Source of the DNA: Bacteroidota bacterium
GTDB taxonomy: Bacteria > Bacteroidota > Bacteroidia > Bacteroidales > VadinHA17
DNA length: 5,896 nucleotides
Reading direction: 5' to 3'
Assembly: GCA_030631445.1 (NCBI GenBank)
Contig: DAOVLD010000126.1
Span: 1-5,896, forward strand
In this document: positions 1-4,828 of the stretch, one piece after another
How the letters are laid out: the number at the start of each line of letters is the position of its first letter
How positions within the stretch are numbered: the first letter of the stretch is position 1
Notes under the pieces: generated by a model
Database searches by the model: none
What the model saw: the letters and a program-made list of their open reading frames with translations, nothing else
Told to the model about the DNA's origin: nothing
Position numbers and translations under genes: made by a program

Positions 1-183
1 AAAAAAAATCTTCATACAAAAAGCAGGAATAACCTGCCTAACGGTATTTTTTATCTTACCGGAGGGGATATTGATAAAGAAGTAGAAAATTTCAGGAAAG
101 GTCTCAGAATATTCGATCTAAGAGATACTTTTCAAGAACCCTTTTTTGAAACAAAGAAGCTTATCTATTTGCCTGTTGGGTAA
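1..183 (+). CDS. C-terminal fragment of an unrecognised protein
   Basis: Frame 1 is open from the window edge to a TAA at 181-183, giving 60 residues that end in FFETKKLIYLPVG. The start lies outside the window. Composition is that of a normal soluble protein: mixed charged and hydrophobic residues, with no membrane segment, signal or metal-binding motif. I do not recognise the family. A PLP-dependent aminotransferase C-terminus was considered from the YLPVG ending, but nothing else supports it. The stop is 5 nt upstream of a truncated hairpin repeat, so the repeat cluster begins immediately after this gene. Confidence 0.6.
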   Translation, partial: KKNLHTKSRNNLPNGIFYLTGGDIDKEVENFRKGLRIFDLRDTFQEPFFETKKLIYLPVG

Positions 184-188
184 AACCT

Positions 189-208
189 GTCGTGCTCCGG
201 CTTCAACT
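189..208 (+). repeat. Truncated type A hairpin repeat (left half)
   Basis: The first 11 bases, GTCGTGCTCCG, match the left arm of the complete type A hairpins at 216 and 945. The loop-like part follows, but the right arm is missing. It looks like a decayed or partly copied unit at the outer edge of the cluster. Confidence 0.6.
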
Positions 209-215
209 AGAGATT

Positions 216-296
216 GTCGTGCTCCGACTTCAGTTCGGAGTACGACTAATTACGATTATCAACAACTCGGAGCCCGAACTTGAGTTGGACTCCGAG
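216..296 (+). repeat. 81-bp A-spacer-B REP/BIME-like module, upstream copy
   Basis: This module holds two 31-nt hairpins. Type A (216-246) has a 12-bp stem with one G-T wobble and a 7-nt loop. Type B (266-296) has a 12-bp stem with one C-A mismatch and one wobble, and also a 7-nt loop. They are separated by a 19-nt spacer (247-265). Type A aligns better to the reverse complement of type B (20/31) than to B itself (15/31), so the pair looks like two related REPs in opposite orientation, as in a bipartite BIME. A near copy lies at 945-1025 on the other side of the transposase. REP hairpins of this kind are the known substrates of RAYT proteins; that this protein acts on them is inference. Confidence 0.85.
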
Positions 297-323
297 GGGA
301 ACTAAATTAAAAAATAATAATCT

Positions 324-899
324 ATGCTATTTGAAGAAGGCCATATCTATCACGTATATAACAGGGGTAATAACAAAGAAAAGATATTCTACAACAACTA
401 TAACTATTTATACTTTATTGAAAAAATCCGGACTTCCATTTTACCTTATTCTGATATTTTGGCATGGTGTCTGATGCCAAACCATTTTCACCTAATGGTT
501 GAAGTAAAACGAGTCATATTTAATAATGTATCTTTAAATCACTCTATTGGCAGGATGTTAAGTTCTTATACCAGAGCTATTAATAATCAGGAAAAACGTA
601 CCGGTTCACTATTCCAGGAACATACACAAGCCATTTGCTTAACAACAATTGATGGAATCACTCCATCCTGGTACGAAATCAATGGTATTACTAATATAAA
701 CATTAGTCAACCTGAAAGGGATTATCCGGTTGTATGTATGGCATATATTCATAATAACCCTGTTAAGCATGGACTGGAAGAAAAGCCGGATAAATGGGAG
801 TTTTCATCATTCCGGGAATATAAAGGATTGACTGATAATTGTTTGATTAATAGAGAAAAAGGGCTGTACTACTTTAATTACTCGGAGCCCGAACGGTAA
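324..899 (+). CDS. REP-associated tyrosine transposase (RAYT), HUH/Y1 family
   Basis: This 191-residue protein belongs to the IS200-like Y1 transposase superfamily, in the RAYT branch. Family members nick and rejoin single-stranded DNA at REP hairpins. An opening HIYHVYNRG (residues 7-15) is typical of the fold. The HUH metal site is HFH at residues 54-56 within MPNHFHLMVE. The probable catalytic tyrosine is Y82 in SYTRAIN, followed by the family-typical RTGSLFQEH. The C-terminal YIHNNPVKHGL and WEFSSFREY also fit RAYTs. Residues about 105-135 look like an insertion relative to shorter members. ATG 324 is the first good start and lies 27 nt after a hairpin; no Shine-Dalgarno or promoter is clear. 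The last residues (YSEPER) are encoded by a half copy of the type B repeat. All key residues are present, so the protein may be active. Gene and repeats together form a probable single-gene mobile or domesticated unit. Confidence 0.93.
   Translation: MLFEEGHIYHVYNRGNNKEKIFYNNYNYLYFIEKIRTSILPYSDILAWCLMPNHFHLMVEVKRVIFNNVSLNHSIGRMLSSYTRAINNQEKRTGSLFQEHTQAICLTTIDGITPSWYEINGITNINISQPERDYPVVCMAYIHNNPVKHGLEEKPDKWEFSSFREYKGLTDNCLINREKGLYYFNYSEPER
881..894 (+). repeat. Type B half repeat inside the 3' end of the transposase gene
   Basis: CTCGGAGCCCGAAC is identical to the left arm of the complete type B hairpins at 266 and 995. It is followed by GGTAACAACAA, which resembles the A-B spacer and contains the transposase stop codon (897-899). 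The right arm is absent. Confidence 0.8.
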
Positions 900-905
900 C
901 AACAA

Positions 906-936
906 CCCGGAGCCCGAACTCAAGTCGGACTCCGAG
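906..936 (+). repeat. Type B hairpin repeat, extra copy
   Basis: This 31-nt hairpin lies 6 nt after the transposase stop. It matches the type B copy at 995-1025 in 28 of 31 positions, and the differences are transitions. It stands directly before the downstream A-spacer-B module, making the right side of the cluster B, A, B. It could also serve as a weak transcript-end hairpin, but no T run follows. Confidence 0.82.
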
Positions 937-944
937 GAAAATCG

Positions 945-1025
945 GTCGTGCTCCGATTTCAATTCGGGGTACGACTAATCACGGTTATCAGCAACTCGGA
1001 GCCCGAACTTGAGTCGGACTCCGAG
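945..1025 (+). repeat. 81-bp A-spacer-B REP/BIME-like module, downstream copy
   Basis: Type A occupies 945-975, the spacer 976-994 and type B 995-1025. The module is identical to the upstream one in 74 of 81 positions, in the same orientation and with the same spacer length. It is followed by ACGACTAA (1027-1034), which matches the tail of type A plus the start of the spacer and may be another decayed unit. Confidence 0.85.
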
Positions 1026-1062
1026 AACGACTAAGCAAAAAAGAGAAAACTTAGAAAAAACT

Positions 1063-1093
1063 TTTGTTATAAATACAGAAAATATTAATTTTG
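1063..1093 (+). promoter_or_regulatory. Bacteroidetes-type promoter of rpmH
   Basis: TTTG at 1063-1066, a 19-nt gap, then TAATTTTG at 1086-1093. This matches the consensus for the primary sigma factor of Bacteroidetes (TTTG, 19-21 nt, TAnnTTTG) in every fixed position. Transcription should begin a few bases after 1093, giving a leader of about 40 nt before the rpmH ATG. Confidence 0.75.
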
Positions 1094-1138
1094 CAACTTC
1101 AAAATCATAAGCAATTTATATTTTAATATATAACAATC

Positions 1139-1297
1139 ATGAAACGTACCTTTCAGCCATCAAACAGAAAAAGAAAGAATAAACACGGATTCAGGGAAAG
1201 AATGTCAGGACCTGGCGGGAAGAATGTCATTAAAGCCAGAAGAGCAAAAGGAAGGAAAAAACTATCCGTTTCTGATGAACCAAGGCATAAAGTATAA
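1139..1297 (+). CDS. rpmH: 50S ribosomal protein L34
   Basis: The 52 residues open with [20 protein letters not shown] and continue with RM, a short Gly/Pro/Lys stretch, then [17 protein letters not shown]. This is the very basic L34 of the large ribosomal subunit, which packs against 23S rRNA. Length and the C-terminal extension (DEPRHKV) are normal for Bacteroidetes forms. The [15 protein letters not shown] segment differs from the commoner RMATKNGRRVLARR pattern but keeps its length and charge. ATG 1139 is the only sensible start; the AT-rich leader without a Shine-Dalgarno is usual for this phylum. The gene stands alone, without the rnpA that follows it in many bacteria. A consensus promoter lies just upstream. 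Confidence 0.97.
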   Translation: MKRTFQPSNRKRKNKHGFRERMSGPGGKNVIKARRAKGRKKLSVSDEPRHKV

Positions 1298-1532
1298 TCT
1301 CATAATACACCTCTTCATTTAATTAGTACTTGTCTCTAATATAAAATAATTTCAACATTTTGAATATCGAACATGGATTACTCACTTCGTTCATGAGAAA
1401 AGTTAACGATTTTAGATTTCAGATTTTCAATCACTTCGCAAATCGTTAATCGGCGTTCCCCCGACACTTTGTGTTCGGGGCAGGCCTTGTTCTTAAATCA
1501 ATTTTTACATACTTTATAGACAAGCTCTAACC

Positions 1533-1564
1533 AAAAAGTAAAGGCAGCTCCTTTACTTTTTTTT
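1533..1564 (+). terminator. Rho-independent terminator-like hairpin upstream of mqnE
   Basis: A perfect 12-bp stem (AAAAAGTAAAGG at 1533-1544 with its complement at 1550-1561) encloses a 5-nt loop, CAGCT. A run of eight T (1557-1564) follows on the plus strand. It lies 236 nt after the rpmH stop and 62 nt before the mqnE start, so it could end rpmH transcripts and insulate mqnE. The A run on the left arm means it might also work on the minus strand. The stem is AU-rich, so strength is uncertain. Confidence 0.5.
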
Positions 1565-1572
1565 CGCTAATA

Positions 1573-1604
1573 TTTCCTATACAATTATATTAACTCTACT
1601 TTTA
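1573..1604 (+). promoter_or_regulatory. Possible weak promoter of mqnE
   Basis: TTTC at 1573-1576 and TACTTTTA at 1597-1604 are separated by 20 nt. Each is one base off the Bacteroidetes -33 (TTTG) and -7 (TAnnTTTG) elements. It falls between the terminator-like hairpin and the ATG at 1627, where a promoter is expected. Such near matches are common in AT-rich DNA. Confidence 0.25.
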
Positions 1605-1626
1605 CTTCCTGAAACTATTTATCTTG

Positions 1627-2790
1627 ATGAAGGAAATCATACAATCAACCGGTCTGCCTGATAATTTAAAAACTATCGCAAACAAGGTATTCAGGCAGGA
1701 ACGGCTAAGTGATAAAGAAGGGCTTTGCTTGTATGAGAAAGCCGGTTTAGGATTGCTGGGGGTGCTTGCAAGTTATACACGAAAAAAGAAAAATGGGAAT
1801 TTTGTCTGGTTTAACCGCAATTTCCATATTGAACCCACAAATATTTGCATCTATAACTGTCGCTTCTGTTCATACAGTAGAAAAATAAATGAAAAAGGAG
1901 CCTGGGAATACAGTATTGACGATATACTTTCAAAAGTTGCTGAATACAAAAACAAACCGGTCACCGAGGTTCATATTGTCGGTGGAGTGCATCCAAACAG
2001 AGACCTGCACTATTACGGAAATATGATAAGAAAAATAAAAAAGATCCTTCCACAGATACACGTAAAAGCATTCACTGCCATTGAACTTGATTTTATGATA
2101 AAGAAATCAAGGATGACACTGAATGAAGGACTGAAAAAGCTTAAGGAATACGGGCTGGATTCTATTCCCGGTGGCGGAGCCGAAATTTTCAAAAAAGCAA
2201 TACGTAAACAGATCTGTGATGAAAAATCATCTACCCTGGAGTGGCTAAAAATTCATGAAACCGCTCATAATACAGGTATCCCATCGAATGCTACTATGCT
2301 TTATGGTCATATTGAGAATTACTCTGACAGGATCGACCATCTTTCACAATTAAGAAAACTACAGGATAAAACCGGTGGATTTAATACATTCATCCCCTTG
2401 AAATACAGGATGGCTAATAATAAATTATCAGATATAGGTGAAGTAACAACAATTGAAGATATGCGTAATTTTGCAGTATCAAGGATCTACCTTGATAATT
2501 TCCCTCACATTAAGTCATACTGGCCGATGATAGGAAAAGAGACAACACAACTTTCCCTTTCTTTCGGCGTGGATGATATTGACGGGACAATTAATGACAC
2601 TACAAAAATATATTCGATGGCTGGAGCAGACGATAAAAAACCAACACTTTCTACCGACCAACTCATAACACTTATTAATGAGGCAGGAAGAACTCCGGTT
2701 GAAAGAGATACTCTCTATAATGTAATTCGGGAATATGGAAAGAAAAAAGAGTTGAAAGTTAAAAGTTATAAAGTTGAAAGTGAAGAATAA
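1627..2790 (+). CDS. mqnE: Aminofutalosine synthase (radical SAM)
   Basis: This 387-residue radical SAM enzyme joins 3-[(1-carboxyvinyl)oxy]benzoate to the adenosyl part of S-adenosylmethionine, giving aminofutalosine in the futalosine route to menaquinone. The cluster-binding CX3CX2C is C74, C78 and C81 in PTNICIYNCRFCSY. HIVGGVHPN (116-124) and SIPGGGAE (179-186) are SAM/core motifs. KQIC (194-197), SNATMLYGHIE (220-230) and EAGRTPVERDTLYN near the C-terminus distinguish MqnE from its paralogue MqnC. Length is usual for the family. ATG 1627 is preferred over the adjoining in-frame TTG at 1624. No other mqn gene is in the window. Residues 375-387 (ELKVKSYKVESEE) are encoded by the start of a tandem-repeat tract, so the repeats appear to have replaced or extended the original C-terminus, outside the catalytic domain. 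Confidence 0.94.
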   Translation: MKEIIQSTGLPDNLKTIANKVFRQERLSDKEGLCLYEKAGLGLLGVLASYTRKKKNGNFVWFNRNFHIEPTNICIYNCRFCSYSRKINEKGAWEYSIDDILSKVAEYKNKPVTEVHIVGGVHPNRDLHYYGNMIRKIKKILPQIHVKAFTAIELDFMIKKSRMTLNEGLKKLKEYGLDSIPGGGAEIFKKAIRKQICDEKSSTLEWLKIHETAHNTGIPSNATMLYGHIENYSDRIDHLSQLRKLQDKTGGFNTFIPLKYRMANNKLSDIGEVTTIEDMRNFAVSRIYLDNFPHIKSYWPMIGKETTQLSLSFGVDDIDGTINDTTKIYSMAGADDKKPTLSTDQLITLINEAGRTPVERDTLYNVIREYGKKKELKVKSYKVESEE

Positions 2791-2975
2791 AGAGTTGAAA
2801 GTTGAAAGTTTGTAAAGTTGAAAGTGAAGAATAAAGAGTTGAAAGTTGAAAGTTTGTAAAGTTGAAAGTGAAGAATAAAGAGTTGAAAATTTATAAAGCT
2901 CAACGCCTACTTTCTACTTTATAACTTTATAACTTTTAACTTTATAACTTTATAACTTTATAACTTTATAACTCT
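2749..2975. repeat. Composite tandem-repeat tract with inverted arms
   Basis: The left arm (about 2749-2780) consists of GTTGAAA, GTTAAAA and GTTATAAA units. Two identical 44-bp units follow (2773-2816 and 2817-2860), then 28 bp of a third (2861-2888). The right arm (2911-2972) is TTTCTAC followed by TTTATAAC six times, interrupted by one TTTTAAC. The right arm is close to the reverse complement of the left arm, so the tract could fold as a long imperfect hairpin with the 44-bp units in its loop. It overlaps the last 14 codons of mqnE, including the stop, and ends just before the likely GDPD promoter. Confidence 0.85.
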
Positions 2976-2976
2976 T

Positions 2977-2984
2977 TAGATTTG
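2977..2984 (+). promoter_or_regulatory. Possible -7 element for the GDPD gene
   Basis: TAGATTTG fits TAnnTTTG exactly. No TTTG lies 19-21 nt upstream, because that space is filled by the TTTATAAC repeats. If used, it gives a leader of about 80 nt that contains the palindromes at 3011-3061. Confidence 0.35.
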
Positions 2985-3010
2985 TGGAAGAACCAAAAAC
3001 TTAAAACAGA

Positions 3011-3061
3011 TATTCTTATCAGATATAAAGAATAACGTTATTAATTACGTAATTAAATAAC
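3011..3061. promoter_or_regulatory. Stacked palindromes upstream of the GDPD gene
   Basis: Three dyads follow each other. An imperfect one is at 3011-3034 (TATTCTTAT pairing with ATAAAGAATA, one bulge). A perfect 12-bp palindrome, AATAACGTTATT, is at 3031-3042. A perfect 16-bp palindrome, TTAATTACGTAATTAA, is at 3041-3056 and extends imperfectly to 3037-3061. The last ends 12 nt before the ATG. They could be an operator or alternative leader structures. All are AT-rich, so chance contributes. Confidence 0.4.
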
Positions 3062-3072
3062 ATTTTAAGGTG

Positions 3073-3867
3073 ATGAAAAATTATATTATTTTTTCAGTTT
3101 TAATAATTCTTGCTATGAATCAGGTAACAGGTCAGAGTCCGGTAATTATTGCTCACAGGGGAGCTTCGTTTAAAGCTCCGGAAAATACTCTTGCATCCGT
3201 AAATCTTGCATGGGAACAAAATGCAGATGCAGTGGAGATTGATGTATATCTTTCAAAGGATAACAAAATAATGGTTATCCATGATAAAGATACAAAACGG
3301 ACAGCCGGGGAGAAGCTTGTGGTAAAGGAATCTATGGCTTCTAATTTGAGGAAACTGGATGTTGGTTCGTTTAAAAGTCCTGATTACAAGGGAGAGAAGA
3401 TCCCGTTTTTAAGTGAAGTTATAGAGACCATACCGGAAGGAAAAAAATTAATAGTTGAGGTGAAGTGTGGAACTGAGATCCTGCCATTCCTGAAAGAGAG
3501 CTTCAGAAAATCGGGAAAAATTGATCAGTTAGTGATTATTGGTTTTGATTTCGATGTAGTTGAAAGGGCAAAAAAGATCATGCCTGAAGTTCCTGCTTAC
3601 TGGCTGCATTTCAATCTGGTAGGCGAGTACAATACAAAATGGATAGAAAAAGCGAGGGAAGCTGATCTGGATGGACTGAATTTCCGGTACAAAGGAATTT
3701 CGGAAGAGTATATTAAAAGTGTTCATGATGTCAATATGGAAATTTATGCATGGACAGTTGATGATCCTGAGGAAGCTGCCAGATTAATGAAATCTGGCAT
3801 TGATGGGATAACCACAAACCGACCCGGCTGGATGAAAAGGGAACTTGACAAAATATCTGGCAGGTAG
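3073..3867 (+). CDS. Secreted glycerophosphodiester phosphodiesterase (GDPD)
   Basis: This 264-residue GDPD-family TIM-barrel enzyme is likely to hydrolyse glycerophosphodiesters from lipid turnover to glycerol 3-phosphate and an alcohol. Residues 1-20 form a signal peptide (MKNY, hydrophobic IIFSVLIILAM, then QVTG), with cleavage probably before Q21, so it should act in the periplasm. Catalytic motifs are HRG at 28-30, PENTLAS at 36-42, the metal ligands E55 and D57 in VEIDV, and H70-D71 in VIHD. EVK in the middle and AWTVDDPEEAARLMKSGIDGITTNRP near the end complete the family pattern. ATG 3073 is chosen over the adjoining GTG at 3070; AAGG just upstream is too close to be a good Shine-Dalgarno. 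The last codons (SGR, stop) lie inside a direct repeat shared with the dinB 3' end. The exact substrate is not decided by the sequence. Confidence 0.92.
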   Translation: MKNYIIFSVLIILAMNQVTGQSPVIIAHRGASFKAPENTLASVNLAWEQNADAVEIDVYLSKDNKIMVIHDKDTKRTAGEKLVVKESMASNLRKLDVGSFKSPDYKGEKIPFLSEVIETIPEGKKLIVEVKCGTEILPFLKESFRKSGKIDQLVIIGFDFDVVERAKKIMPEVPAYWLHFNLVGEYNTKWIEKAREADLDGLNFRYKGISEEYIKSVHDVNMEIYAWTVDDPEEAARLMKSGIDGITTNRPGWMKRELDKISGR

Positions 3868-3888
3868 ATCAGAAATCCAGTGTGAGTT
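3832..3888. repeat. Direct repeat, left copy (GDPD/dinB 3'-end junction)
   Basis: The core, 3855-3888, is identical to 4850-4883 in 33 of 34 positions. With a 2-nt gap the match extends left to 3832 (partner 4829), giving 50 of 55 aligned positions. This copy contains the GDPD stop (TAG, 3865-3867) and, on the minus strand, codes for LTLDF-stop, the same tail as DinB. Similarity ends abruptly at 3888. Confidence 0.85.
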
Positions 3889-3939
3889 CTTAACCCGAAA
3901 CCCGTAACTTTTGAAGGATGATTGTTGAAGGCCTGCCAC

Positions 3940-4010
3940 GTGAAATGCGACATTTGCCCTGTGAAATTTGAGGTACGAAAATATTTCAACAGGGAAGGAG
4001 CATATTTCAC
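3940..4010. repeat. 71-nt long stem-loop element
   Basis: The outer arms GTGAAAT (3940-3946) and ATTTCAC (4004-4010) enclose inner arms CCCTGTGAAAT (3957-3967) and ATTTCAACAGGG (3983-3994), which pair with one bulged base around a 15-nt loop. Degenerate period-7 repeats of similar sequence flank it: 3892-3908 (AACCCGA, AACCCGT, AAC) and 4036-4052 (AACTCGT, AACTCGT, AAT). It looks like a palindromic intergenic element or structured RNA; no coding sequence is supported here. Confidence 0.6.
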
Positions 4011-4062
4011 TGTGAATGAAGTTAAGAAAAATGCGAACTCGTAACTCGTAATTCTTTGATAC

Positions 4063-4089
4063 TGCAACACAATTCTTAATAAGCGCTAT
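4063..4089. repeat. Inner direct repeat next to the toxin gene, left copy
   Basis: TGCAACACAATT and then ATAAGCG match 4783-4810 (TGCAGCACAATT and then ATAAGCG), with a few substitutions and one gap between. It lies 6 nt beyond the toxin stop. With the right copy it brackets the two-gene module. Confidence 0.55.
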
Positions 4090-4095
4090 CGTGCC

Positions 4096-4512
4096 TTATT
4101 TTATTATTTTCAAAAAGTTAATGATGGATACAATTTTAGTTTTTTGAATTGTTTGCATGTTAAGTAGGTCATTATCACCAGTTAATAAATAGTCTGCTTT
4201 TCCATCAATTGCCAGATTTAATAAAAAGTTATCTTTAAAGTCTCTGCATTCTTTTATATCAGATTTTATTTTTATTATTTTCCCAAAAGAATCAAAATTG
4301 TCCAATAATTTCTCAATATCATCTTTCGTAAAATACTTCTTGAATTTTGGTCTTTGAGCTACTGTAATAAATTCTTCTAAAAGTTCATTTGAAAACAAAA
4401 GCCGGATTTTTCCTCTATTAATAAGTAAATCCAGCTTTTTAAAGTCTTTTGTAATTAGAAAACTTATCCAGATATTAGTGTCAAGGATAATTTTTGTTTT
4501 TCTAATTTTCAT
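4096..4512 (-). CDS. PIN-domain toxin of a type II toxin-antitoxin module
   Basis: This 138-residue PIN-domain protein resembles the family often annotated as a putative toxin-antitoxin toxin component, PIN family (COG1569-like). Such proteins are Mg-dependent ribonucleases. The acidic metal-binding residues are in place: D11 in ILDTNIWISFL, E43 or E46 in SNELLEEF, D91 and D94 in CRDFKDNFLLNLA, and D113 and D115 in LTGDNDLL. The protein is full length. ATG 4512 overlaps the end of the antitoxin gene by 11 nt, a sign of translational coupling. The RNA target cannot be read from sequence. The gene lies in an AT-rich islet between direct repeats, which suggests acquisition. Confidence 0.88.
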   Translation of the reverse strand: MKIRKTKIILDTNIWISFLITKDFKKLDLLINRGKIRLLFSNELLEEFITVAQRPKFKKYFTKDDIEKLLDNFDSFGKIIKIKSDIKECRDFKDNFLLNLAIDGKADYLLTGDNDLLNMQTIQKTKIVSIINFLKIIK

Positions 4513-4717
4513 ATCTTTCTTTTCTTACCGATTCAACTTCTTTTGTTATTTCATTCAAATTAGGAGCAGTATCGGATTGTTTTCTGAGTTTTGTCAATAA
4601 TGAGGTAAAATCTGATTTCTTTTGTTCTCTCTTAATATTGATCAAATTCAGATCTGCAAGCCCTTTTAAAATATTTTTGGCTTTAGGATTCAATATTTCA
4701 ATTTTTAATGTTTCCAT
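4502..4717 (-). CDS. Putative antitoxin partner of the PIN toxin
   Basis: This 71-residue protein begins METLKIEILNPKAKNILKGLADLNLI and ends LNEITKEVESVRKERYEN. Position, size, the 11-nt overlap with the PIN gene and the charged C-terminal helix (residues about 54-70) make it the antitoxin. The C-terminal part probably wraps the toxin. I see no clear ribbon-helix-helix, AbrB or helix-turn-helix domain, so whether it represses its own promoter is open. Similar short proteins beside PIN genes occur in Bacteroidetes and are usually called hypothetical. ATG 4717 follows an AT-rich leader with a likely -7 element. Confidence 0.72.
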   Translation of the reverse strand: METLKIEILNPKAKNILKGLADLNLINIKREQKKSDFTSLLTKLRKQSDTAPNLNEITKEVESVRKERYEN

Positions 4718-4733
4718 TGTTTTATCTTTTTTC

Positions 4734-4741
4734 CAAAGTTA
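4734..4741 (-). promoter_or_regulatory. Likely -7 element of the toxin-antitoxin operon
   Basis: On the minus strand this reads TAACTTTG, an exact fit to TAnnTTTG, 16 nt before the antitoxin ATG. No TTTG is found at the standard distance upstream; the nearest is 11 nt away. The transcript would have a very short leader. It suggests the module has its own promoter rather than depending on dinB read-through. Confidence 0.45.
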
Positions 4742-4782
4742 GAAAATTATTTCAAAATAAATTATTGTTTCTTCTCTTGGCA

Positions 4783-4810
4783 TGCAGCACAATTTGTTTA
4801 TAAGCGAGAT
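4783..4810. repeat. Inner direct repeat upstream of the antitoxin gene, right copy
   Basis: This is the partner of 4063-4089. AAGCGA (4802-4807) can also pair with TCGCTT about 9 nt downstream to form a small hairpin, which might end dinB transcripts weakly. No T run supports that. Confidence 0.5.
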
Positions 4811-4828
4811 AAACTTTCGCTTTACAGC

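Larger units (their letters stand above)
1298..1626. other. 329-bp gene-free region between rpmH and mqnE
   Basis: No coding sequence is supported on either strand. The stretch holds a 10-bp perfect inverted repeat (TTAACGATTT at 1403-1412 with AAATCGTTAA at 1440-1449), a GC-rich hairpin at 1459-1480 (CCCCGA-CAC paired with GTG-T-TCGGGG, one bulged T), and a terminator-like hairpin at 1533-1564. TCACTTCG occurs twice (1382-1389 and 1431-1438). The pieces around 1360-1377 resemble degenerate short-period intergenic repeats. No RNA gene is recognised. Confidence 0.6.

Noticed and set aside
280..474. Plus-strand open frame of 64 codons
   Set aside because: It starts inside a type B hairpin and overlaps the transposase in another frame; the protein is low-complexity with no family features.
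906..1025. Rho-independent terminator of the transposase
   Set aside because: The hairpins are not followed by a T run and also occur upstream of the gene, so they are better called REP-like repeats.
1624..1626. TTG start for mqnE (and, likewise, GTG 3070 for the GDPD gene)
   Set aside because: An ATG follows immediately in each case and is the more likely start.
2773..2888. CRISPR array
   Set aside because: The 44-bp units are directly joined with no unique spacers, are built of smaller GTTGAAA repeats, and overlap a gene end; there are no cas genes.
3529..3726. Minus-strand open frame within the GDPD gene
   Set aside because: It is a shadow of a well-supported coding region and has no recognisable features.
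3744..4070. Minus-strand open frame of 108 codons
   Set aside because: Its C-terminal third is antisense to the conserved GDPD C-terminus and the rest crosses the direct repeat and the stem-loop element. The frame is better explained by repeats.
4063..4810. Integron cassette with attC sites
   Set aside because: The repeats beside the toxin-antitoxin genes lack the paired R and L boxes of attC, and no integrase is present in the window.
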